Below are positions 56,172-64,000 of a DNA stretch of 64,000 nucleotides, one piece after another (position 1 is the stretch's first letter; each line of letters starts with the position of its first letter). The stretch is from Siphonodentalium dalli (Eukaryota; Mollusca; Scaphopoda; Gadilida; Siphonodentaliidae), in contig CP136065.1 of the NCBI GenBank assembly GCA_032622095.1, positions 154,695,577 to 154,759,576 of the forward strand, written 5' to 3'. Below the pieces are notes generated by a model. The model saw only the letters and a list, made by a program, of their open reading frames with translations, did no database searches and was not told the origin of the DNA. Made by a program: the position numbers and the translations under genes.

Positions 56172-57478
56172 ATAAAAACTAGAGGTGTGACTGTCCCAAT
56201 GGGACTACGGATACCCCCCTGTTTTTTAAATACTAGGATGTTTCACATGTCAGTAAATATTTAGTTAAAATAATAAAATAACAATTCCCATTGCAGGTGT
56301 ATAACCATAACCCTAATCTTAAACCTATTGACTGACAAATTTAGGAATAAAAGCTTGGACAAAATTATGTATGTTGGGAAAAAATTTCTAAGTCGAAAAA
56401 GAGGAATACCTCCACACAAAAAAAGTCGGACAGATGTCATAATCGCAGGTGCACAGGTTCCCATGGTACTAAATATCAGTGCCAAGATTAAAAAACATTG
56501 ACCGAAAAATGTAGGAATAAAAGCTCGGACAAAATTATGCATGTTGCAAAAAAAGTTTCTAAGTCGAAAAAGGGGGATAACTCCACCAAAAAATGTCGGA
56601 CAGACGTCATAATCGCAGGTGCACAAGTTCCCATGGCAATAAATATCTGTGCCACGTTTTAAAAAAATTGACTGAAAAATGTAGGAATAATAGCTCGGAC
56701 AAAAGTATATATGTTGCGAAAATTTTCTAAGTCGAAAAAGGAGGGATAACTCCACCAAAAAAAGTCCGACAGACATCATAATCGCAGGTGCACAGGTTCC
56801 CATGGTGGTTGATGTCTGTGCCAAGTTTCACGGAAATTGATAAAAAAAACGACTGAGAAAAACTCCGGACAAATTTGTGTCAACGGACGGACCCACATTT
56901 TGCCCCTTATGTGTCTACAAACTTAAGTGGCTAGAAAAAATGGTGTGACCTATGTGACTACTTGTTTTTACGTGGCTTCAAAAGGGGTTCTCACGAAATG
57001 CTACTTGCGAGGCTGCAAATCAAGTGTCAATGTATTCTGTGACTTAAGGTTGGCGCATGTGAAGTAGTCAGCAGATTGTATTTTTTCAACCCTTCATTCA
57101 CAATTTAGAGAGTTCATTAAAGAAATAAAGCGTGATTAAGAAAAATATTGTATATTTGTAAATAAGGTTGCTAATGTTGCTAGCCACTTAAGCCGTCCGT
57201 CCGTGTCCATAGAACACTGGTTGGACATCCATATTGATGGACAAATTGCTTCAATTTATTAAAGGACAATTTTTTCAAGTGACTTTCTCAGGCCACTTAC
57301 ATGTAGATCACATTTCAGCTGTCAAATGAGGTTGCTTATGTGACTAGCCACATAAGCAATCATTTGAGTCCAAATGGTATTTGAATGGCTTTGAAGACAC
57401 ATAAGTGGCATTTTGTGGGAACGGACGGACAAGCTGACTCCAGTATACCCCCCCCTAACTTCGTTGCGGGGGGTATAA
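56172..57478 (+). mobile_element. P-B element nested in P-A
   Basis: The 5' end ACTAGAGGTGTGACTGTCCC, about three core units of 170 bp (CATAATCGCAGGTGCAC at 56437, 56607 and 56778) and the terminal hairpin ATACCCCCCCCTAAC...GTTGCGGGGGGTAT are all present. Its ACGGACGG tract is opened by a small MITE at 56891-57420. The long minus-strand frame at 56261-56824 is created by the repeated unit and is not a gene. Confidence 0.8.
56891..57420. mobile_element. Small MITE inside the ACGG tract
   Basis: The left end CCCACATTTTGCCCC...TATGTGTCT is mirrored by AGACACATAAGTGGCATTTTGTGGG. GTGGCTAG and CTAGCCAC(A/T)TAAGC words recur in the interior in both orientations. The flanks ACGGACGGA on both sides could be an 8- or 9-bp duplication, but the target is itself an ACGG repeat. 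It is probably hAT-like. Confidence 0.7.
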
Positions 57479-58061
57479 CAAAACAAACATTTGAATGTGC
57501 CATTAAATGTCCTTATAGTGGTGAACATCCATAAAAAATTTCATTGAGATCCAAGCATTACTGTTCAAGTTATGAGCTGAACAGACATTGGATGGACCAA
57601 ACAAACAACATTTCCAGATAAACAAAGATGAATAACTCTAGAATGGAAAAGCAGAACAGAACAATGGAACCCTCTATTTAATGTCCTCATAGTAGTGAAC
57701 ATCCATACCAAATTTAATTGAGATCCCAGCACAACTGTTGAAGTTATGACATGAACAGACACCAGACGGACCAAAAAGCCAACATTTCCAGATAAACAAA
57801 GATGAATAACTCCAGAATGGAAAATCCGAACAAAACGATGGAACCCTCTTTTTAATGTCCTCATAGTAGTGAACATCCATACCAAATTTCATTGAGATCC
57901 CAGCACAACTATAATATTTTAATTCCTGGGAACTGGCTTCTTTTTTTTTTACTGGAAACTGGGATTTGCTTTTAATTCCTGGGAAATGGCATATTTTTTT
58001 CCTGGGAACTGGGATTTGCTGATTTATTTCCTGGGAATCTGGGATTGGACCCCCCTGCCCC

Positions 58062-58093
<32 letters not shown>

Positions 58094-58469
58094 CATATGA
58101 AAACACAAACTTAATTTTTTATTTTTTTTTACTAGTAACTTATATTCACCAGTTGGGTTTATTATATAGTTCAGGTGGTTTATATCGGGCAATGTTCAAG
58201 GCGATTGTATCTGTGGTCATCGATCGGATATAAATTCCCATGGCATAGGATTAACCAATCAAGAGTATTTGACGGCGCTCATAGATTGATAACCATTGTT
58301 GCTTGCCGGCCACAGTATGTGTTGTTAACAGCTATAAAGGTACCTACATGTAGTGAATTCAGCCACTTCCAAATAAACTACCCAGTTTTTAAAATAAACC
58401 CAGTTGGTGAATACGAGGCCTGGCGTCTATCATTTTTTTTCTTTAGGGGAACTCTCATATAAAAATACC

Positions 58470-58689
58470 TCAACCCATCCATGACTGGGGCTTCATGTGA
58501 GTCTCCCATAGGGAACCACGCATATATAAGAGAATGCATTGGCCTAACAATATTTACCTTGGCCTTGTAAACCAGTACATTCTCTTATATATGTGAAGCT
58601 CCCTATGGGAGACTCACATATATAAAGAGAATGCACTGGCACAGGATCTTTAATGCTGCAACAACGCAACTCCCATAATGAAAGGGTTA
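58470..58689 (-). mobile_element. T1 MITE, reverse
   Basis: It runs from CCCATCCATGACTGGGGCTTC to CCCATAATGAAAGGGTTAA. The first hairpin has lost its left arm; the second, with loop CTCCCTATGGGAG, is whole. Confidence 0.75.
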
Positions 58690-58799
58690 AATAAGTTGTT
58701 AGGAAATTTATAATGTAGTATGTGTTGACTGGATCTAGTGCATAGATATATTCAGGGTTTCAGTTATATTAAATATTTTTTTATTATATAATTAATTTT

Positions 58800-59322
58800 T
58801 ATTCCTGAACGCAATCTTATTATTCACCCACTGACACATCAGCTACATAGGCAGGTGATATGCTGTGTAATAATCAGTATTAATGCATTATATCTGAACG
58901 CAGACTTAATAATCACCCACTGACACATCAGTTACATAGGCAGGTGATATGCTGTGTAATAATCAGTATTAATGCATTATATCTGAATGCAGACTTACTA
59001 ACACCCACTGACACATCAATTACATAGACAGGTGATATGCTGTGTAATAATCAGTATTAATGCACTATATCTGAACGCAGACTTACTAATCGCCCACTGA
59101 CACATCAGTTACATAGGCAGGTGATATGCTGTGTAATAATCAGTATTAATGCATTATATCTGAACGCAGCCTAACTAATCACCCACTGACACATCAGTTA
59201 CATAGACAGGTGATATGCTGTGTAATAATCAGTTTTAATGCATTATATCTGAACGCAGCCTTAGTTCACCCACTGACACATCAACTACATAGGCAGTGAT
59301 ATGCTGTGTAGTAATCAGTAAT
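58800..59322. repeat. 89-bp satellite, six tandem units
   Basis: CACTGACACATCAG...TACATAGGCAGGTGATATGC, TGTGTAATAATCAGTATTAA and TGCATTATATCTGAACGCAG repeat with starts near 58831, 58920, 59008, 59097, 59186 and 59272. Neighbouring units are highly alike. Single diverged units also occur at 59596-59680 and 60018-60110, separated by unrelated DNA. Confidence 0.92.
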
Positions 59323-59885
59323 TAAAGACACGGAATGGTCTTCATGGTGGGATAGTATGTTATTGTCAAGTTTAAATGCTGTGTTAAATAAACACAAGCC
59401 AAAAATGTTTGATACATAACACATGAACTTTTCAATAAGATACTATTTACATAATATTTATGATAGTTATAAATAAGAAGAAAAAATATCTGTATCTGTA
59501 TTGTAATATTATTTCTGTTTATTGCAGTTTTAACGGGTGTGACTATTTTAATTTTAAAAGCAGGTGATGTGATGCGTAATAATCTATATAGTGCATTATA
59601 TCTGAATGCAGCCTTTGTATTCACCCACTAATATATCAGCTACATAGGCAGGTGATACGTTGTGTAATAATAATCATTATTTATTACATATCTATCAACG
59701 TAATTCGCATGATCGCACGAGTTTCCAGGCATGTGATAATTCTCAGAATCGTACTAGTGCAATCTGTTGACGGAACTATTTCATTCAGTGTTAAAACTCA
59801 ATTAAATTCACATTTTCTGTACCGGAGATGTACGACTATGAGTCAACTTACTATGATACAGAGATATGTAATAAAAATAGAATCG
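59323..59885. other. DNA separating satellite units
   Basis: AT-rich sequence with no recognised gene, containing one isolated satellite unit at 59596-59680. It looks like insertions into a once longer array. Confidence 0.45.
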
Positions 59886-60000
59886 CATGAGTGTCTGGAT
59901 TTTGACGAATTATCGCACTCGATTTGTTGGCGGAATGCGATACCTCTCGCTCCGTCAACAAATCTCGTGCGATAATTTCGTCAAAATCCAGACACTCATG
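59886..60000. repeat. Near-perfect hairpin inside the satellite
   Basis: The left arm CATGAGTGTCTGGATTTTGACG...GTTGGCGGA is mirrored by TCCGTCAAC...CGTCAAAATCCAGACACTCATG. The arms are about 50 bases with few mismatches around a 16-base loop. Satellite sequence resumes at about 60018. Confidence 0.88.
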
Positions 60001-60110
60001 GGGTTCTATCTATTAATGGCATTATATCTGAATGCAGCCTTAGTAATCACCCACTGACACACCAGCTACATAGACAGGTGATATGCTGTGTAATAATCAG
60101 TATTAATTGC

Positions 60111-60666
60111 TTTATAAGTTGTCAGACACGATCAGGCTGAGTGAGAATTGAGAATCTCATGCAAAAAAGTACACATTGCACTTATCATTGGTGCATGAGG
60201 CCTAGACTACTGACGATTAACACACATTTCCTTCTCCGTCTATTAAGGTCCATTCAATTGACATACAACTAGTAAGAAAGCTAGGTTTAATTAATGTGAT
60301 TTTACTAGGTGCATGTGAACCGAAAATAAACTGATTTATATACCATCACACCTATTTGTAGTGTACGAGTGTACCAGTATAAACTAGTTTTGGTCACCTC
60401 TACTTTTTCGTCTTTTTGTCGAAAGAATCTGGTATACAATAAACCAAAAAAAAATATTTGTGGAAGCTAAACAAGATTTTTTTTAATTTACAGTCACAGT
60501 AATTGGTTTTGTATTGATCAAACATCCCTGCTAGCGTCAATGGATAGGTTTTTGTCCATCACCTTTTTTTCTTCCCTCTCTCTCAACTGTCATCCTACCT
60601 ACGCACAAAGCTTGATCTTCAACAATGTACCAACACAGAGAGCATGCATTCTTTTAAGTGGTTCTT
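60111..60666. other. Unique DNA, nothing recognised
   Basis: There are A- and T-rich patches but no exon-like segment. Confidence 0.4.
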
Positions 60667-61522
60667 TTAACCATTTCTTTACTAAATGAATTCTCCAATT
60701 CAGTTATAATAGTATACATTGGAAGGGTCTATTATTCATTGTAGGGCCAACAAGAGATGGACTGTCATCCAGTGCATACCCCTTTGTGGCATAACGCCTA
60801 GTGTGGGCATATCTATAACTTTCTACCCAGTTGAACAAAGATGAATAACTCTAGAATGGAAAATCCAAACAAAACAATGGAACCCTCTATTGAATGTCCT
60901 CATAGTAGTGAACATCCATACCAAATTTCATTGAAATCCCAGCACAACTGTTGAAGTTACATCATGAACAGACACCAGTCGGACCAAAAAGCCAACATTT
61001 CCAGATAAACAAAGATGTATAACTATAGAATGAAAAATCCGAACAAAACGATGGAACCCTCTATTTAATGTCCTCATAGTAATGAACATCCATACCAAAT
61101 TTCATTGAGATCCCAGCACAACTGTTGAAGTTATGACATGAACAGACACCAGGCAGACCAAACAGCCAACATTTCCAGATAAACAAAGATGAATAACTCT
61201 AGAATGGAAAATCCGAACAAAACGATGGAACCCTCTATTTAATGTCCTCATAGTAGTGAACATCCATACCTAATTTCATTGAGGTCCGAGCACTACTGTT
61301 CAAGTTATGACATGAACAGACATCGGACGTCCGGACGTCTACACGGACGGACGGACAGACAGGTGCAAACCGGTATACCCTCCTTTTAAAAAAAAAGGGG
61401 GTATAATAAGGAATTATGAGCAAATGGCAGACAATAGAAAGTGCAGAAATAATCCTATTCATTAGTGGGAAATGTTGAGATAATAAGTTCAATAAATGAT
61501 GTCTTAGTAAAGAAAGGTTTAA
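60667..61522 (-). mobile_element. T2 MITE split by a P-A element
   Basis: The left part TTAACCATTTCTTTACTAAATG...CTATTATTCATTG (60667-60745) and the right part AAATGGCAGACAATAG...AGTAAAGAAAGGTTTAA (61420-61522) are consecutive pieces of a reversed T2 copy. The interruption is the P-A element. Confidence 0.78.
60750..61410 (+). mobile_element. P-A pearl/Helentron-like element, complete copy
   Basis: The 5' end is ACAAGAGATGGACTGTCATCC...CATACCCCTTTGTGGC. Three core units of about 165 bp follow, with GAATAACTCTAGAATGG, GAACATCCATACC and TTCATTGAGATCCCAGC. Then come GGACGGACGGACAGACAGG and the terminal hairpin GTATACCCTCCTTTT...AAAAGGGGGTATA. It is a good reference copy for the family. Confidence 0.78.
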
Positions 61523-61760
61523 CAGATTTATAGCAGAATTTTTAGCATTAAAACAACTTTTCTTTGGACAATACATGGGTTTTGGTCCACTCGCTTTTTT
61601 ATACTTCTATATCATCTACACAGTAAATGAACCAAAACGCATTACTTGTAGTGGAAATTAGGCATTTTATTAATATTCATACCATATTCATACCAAGCTT
61701 CATTTTTTGCACTTAGATTCTGTATACCTAACTTGTATTACAGTTCTATGGTATTAGGTA

Positions 61761-62794
61761 TTAACCCTTTCATGATGGGAGCTGCGCTGGTGTAGCATTA
61801 AAGACCCTGTGCCAGTGCATTCTCTTTATATGCGAGTCTCCCATATATAAGAGAATGCACTGGCTTACAAGGTCAAGGTAAATATTGTTAAGTCAATGTA
61901 TTCTCTTATATAAGGTCAATGTCTGGCGAAAAATGGCCGATCCAAAATATGCAAAATCATCTTCCATTTTCTATTAGATGAAGTTTTTAATTTAATTCAA
62001 TGAGTCATTAGCCTAATTAGTTGTGAAAATTATGCTAAAAAAATACACCAAACAGGAGTCAATGGGCAACATATATCGAAAAACGTGCATTAACATCGCT
62101 AAATTAACGGACTACCTAGAAAATAGGGAACATTAAACAAGTATAAAATGAAGTCTTTTAGGCATATGGTCCATGTTTGAGCCCATATGCATTTATTGAC
62201 TCAATTTGATATGTGAAGGGGTGTTGGTTAATACAATTTAAATGAGTTTGTACATATTTGTATATCATATATGACAAGTGATTGTTTCATTCTATATTCT
62301 GTAGTTAAATTTGAGTGATAGGTAGGCATTAAAAGGTGTAACACTAGTATGGATTCAAACATTGAGCTTTTGTAAGAACTGTGGTCGGTTGAGGATATTT
62401 TTTAGCAGGTTGAATATTGTTCACATATAGGGAATTAATGCTTTAATACAGTATACTATTATAGGATAGCCACGGCAAGGGAGTGAACTCTAAATAGTCA
62501 CTTACCATACCACCAAAGGTATGAATGATATTTGACACTAAATTGTCCTGTGATTACATAAATAATAAACGTCCATTGACTGTTGATTATTTGTAAATAG
62601 TAAAGAATTCGGAGACAGTAAGCCACATGTCCTGTCATTGTGAAAATTTCACAGGCACCATTCTGAAATGACCAGCTCCATCCATTTGGTAAAATGACAG
62701 GCAGTAAAAAAAAAAAAAATTGAGCCTTGTAGAGAATGCATTGGCACAGTTTTTTTCCCCATAATTTCAGGAAGCTCCAGTCATGGAAGGGTCA
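61761..62794 (+). mobile_element. T1 MITE split by about 810 bp of other DNA
   Basis: The left part TTAACCCTTTCATGATGGG...GTATTCTCTTATATA ends at 61915. The right part, GAGAATGCATTGG...CAGTCATGGAAGGGTCAA, starts at about 62728. The insert ends in an A14 run followed by TTGAGCC, which may hint at a retro-insertion. Confidence 0.7.
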
Positions 62795-62935
62795 AAGATG
62801 TAATGTATCTCTTCCCTGAATTTCTGTATAGATTCATGGCTGTAAAACAATAATTTTGAGCCAGAGATACCCAGTAAACAGCAGCCTTTGTCACTAGGAT
62901 ATCATATTTTTCCAATATGGTTTTCCCTGAAACAA

Positions 62936-62978
62936 GACAGAGAATGTGGCTATTCTAAAAACAGCCACATTCTCTGTC
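62936..62978. repeat. Short hairpin with 16-bp stem
   Basis: GACAGAGAATGTGGCT and AGCCACATTCTCTGTC are perfect complements around an 11-base loop. There is no T run behind it that would suggest a polymerase III stop. Confidence 0.7.
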
Positions 62979-63689
62979 CCGGTTCAAGGAAAAACATTTT
63001 GGGAACAAATGTAATACTTGCACAACCTTAATCAAACGACCTTTCCAAGCTCTCTTATGAAATAGGAGTTCCGATCGACTGACCAATAAAAGAAGAAATC
63101 CCATTAGTCGGTTCTGCTCATAATCAATTCTTTCAGTGTGATAATATGCATTATGCAAAATTGGGTTAAAAAGTAATGCAAGAATGTGTGCACTTGAAAT
63201 AAAAATTGATTTCGGCTCGGATACATGCATTGGGTTTGATGGAAGTGATGGAAATTGTCTGATGCAATTGATCTCGAGATCAATAGACCCACGAGGAAGG
63301 ACCCGATAACAATTGATCATAGTGCACTACGGTAATAGACCCATAAAAGGGATCAATATAGTTTTGTTTGTTGTGAGACGATTTTCATTCAAAATTTAAC
63401 AGAATGTTACTATATTTGATATTTCGAGACAACTGTTTTGTATGGATGGCTGGTGACAGTCAATAACTGTTGAGATGCCTTCCTCTACACCCCTTCCCCA
63501 TTGCCATCACCTACCCCATAACAGCTTTGAAATCAAGAATTAATGGTCTATATAGACATACCTGTAAGATTATCAAAACCTTACTGATAAAATATCAAAA
63601 TTATTATATGTAACATTGGAATTTATATATTATTATACTAGTACCAATCTTAAATTGAACAGCATATACAGCACTGCTCAAATTAAGCG

Positions 63690-63920
63690 ACCTGTTTTAA
63701 CGAGGTGTACATGCGTTCATACCGCGGTGCACTACCGCTACATACCGCCGATTCGCGGTTGCATTACCACGCGCATACCGCGGTGGTGACGTTCATGGTA
63801 CCACCGCACTACCAGCGGTAACGAATGTTGGTAGCGCGGTGGTACGCGGTAATGCACCGCACAAACGCGGTGACATTACCGCTACGCGGTAGCATTTTTG
63901 TAACGAGGTTAATGACGGGA
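63690..63920. repeat. ACCGCGGT-rich block, probably an element end
   Basis: CATACCGCGGTG, TACCGCTACATACCGCC, CACCGCACTACC and CGCGGTAATGCACCGC are packed in both orientations. The density of a short self-complementary word matches the subterminal zones of the elements at 12.15 kb and 55.3 kb. The other end would lie outside the window. Confidence 0.45.
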
Positions 63921-64000
63921 TTCGATGGCTGACCGTCAATCTTCCAAAATAGGACGGCCGTTCTCACGATCTCCGTCCATGATTGTGTACCGTGAAGTGT

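Larger units (their letters stand above)
56041..57915 (+). mobile_element. P-A element, split by a P-B insertion
   Basis: The 5' part (ACAAGAGATGGACTGTCGTCC, GTGCATACCCCCTCGTGGC) at 56041-56175 matches the start of the element at 60.75 kb. The core units resume at 57479 with CAAAACAAACATTTGAATG and continue to 57915. The 3' hairpin is missing; the sequence stops at CCCAGCACAACT where the outer element's end zone begins. Confidence 0.72.
55311..58099. mobile_element. 2.8-kb element with G/C-run inverted ends
   Basis: The left border CATATGAGGGGGGGG and right border CCCCCCCCTCATATG are inverted; the 28-base C run at 58065-58092 is part of the right end. Both subterminal zones (55330-55500 and 57920-58060) are packed with CTGGGAATTGGGAT and GGGACCCGGGAA words. 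Inside lie an M fragment and a nest of P-A, P-B and a small MITE. ATAT could be the target duplication, but it is ambiguous. The frame at 55747-55929 is not recognisable. Confidence 0.6.

Noticed and set aside
56261-56824. Longest minus-strand open frame (187 codons)
   Set aside because: It runs through three tandem P-B core units and its protein is a threefold repeat of the unit. The frame depends on the unit length and has no gene signal.
57565-58192. Overlapping minus-strand frames over P-A units and a poly-C run
   Set aside because: They translate core repeats and a homopolymer (poly-Gly stretch), so no gene is supported.
62506-62547. Minus-strand 42-bp segment with phase 1-1 and a GTAAGTG donor (QFSVKYHSYLWWY)
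   Set aside because: It fits the exon phase but lies inside DNA inserted in a T1 MITE, and its composition is unlike the other exons.

Overview
The window is animal, most likely molluscan, DNA, and probably from a bivalve such as a scallop. The grounds are indirect: AT-rich unique sequence, introns with canonical splice sites, and many copies of the 'gggccataactc', (ACGG)n and GGGGGGTATAA-type repeats that I associate with bivalve genomes. I see no bacterial-style genes, rRNA, CRISPR array or intact transposase. Nearly all the short open frames are chance or repeat-derived.

GENE. One host gene can be supported, on the minus strand between about 54.9 and 34.1 kb, and probably running past this stretch at both ends. 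I find eight small exons of 48-96 bp, in transcription order at 54.82, 50.16, 44.69, 41.80, 37.58, 35.80, 35.15 and 34.08 kb. Every one starts after an AG, ends before a GT and is phase 1-1, so any exon can be skipped or duplicated without a frameshift. Joined, they give about 220 residues rich in Ser, Pro and Tyr. Four exons carry the motif [DE]-Y-x-L-S, two of them also PSST[ED], and one a PPxY motif. I cannot name the protein. A duplicated 313-bp block carries two copies of another possible phase 1-1 exon, and two 24-nt exon remnants lie in a tandem duplication beside the 37.58 kb exon.

REPEATS. The rest is a dense, layered set of non-autonomous mobile elements. Names used here: T1 = TTAA-flanked piggyBac-like MITE built of two hairpins; T2, T3, T4 = other TTAA-flanked families; M = about 215-bp palindromic MITE with CAGTAATGCCC ends and TA target duplications (Tc1/mariner type); G = about 400-bp element with long palindromic arms containing 'GAATGAGGTCCCCAGAGGGTGAATT'-like sequence; P-A to P-F = pearl/Helentron-like elements with tandem core repeats of about 160-170 bp, often followed by (ACGG)n and a terminal hairpin. 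There are also a 2.03-kb Harbinger-like element, a 1.16-kb hAT-like element, a 2.8-kb element with terminal inverted repeats, an 89-bp satellite, isolated long hairpins and long C or G runs.

LAYOUT. 0-10 kb: T1, T2, M and G copies in unique AT-rich DNA. 10-17 kb: a tRNA-like sequence, a large dispersed repeat, and the Harbinger-like element nested in an M copy. 18-24 kb: three core-repeat arrays. 24-33 kb: nested TTAA elements, nested G elements and hairpins. 34-55 kb: the gene, its introns filled with MITEs, a hAT-like insertion and core-repeat arrays. 55-58 kb: a deep nest of elements. 58-64 kb: satellite, interrupted MITEs, and an ACCGCGGT-rich block that runs to the window end.
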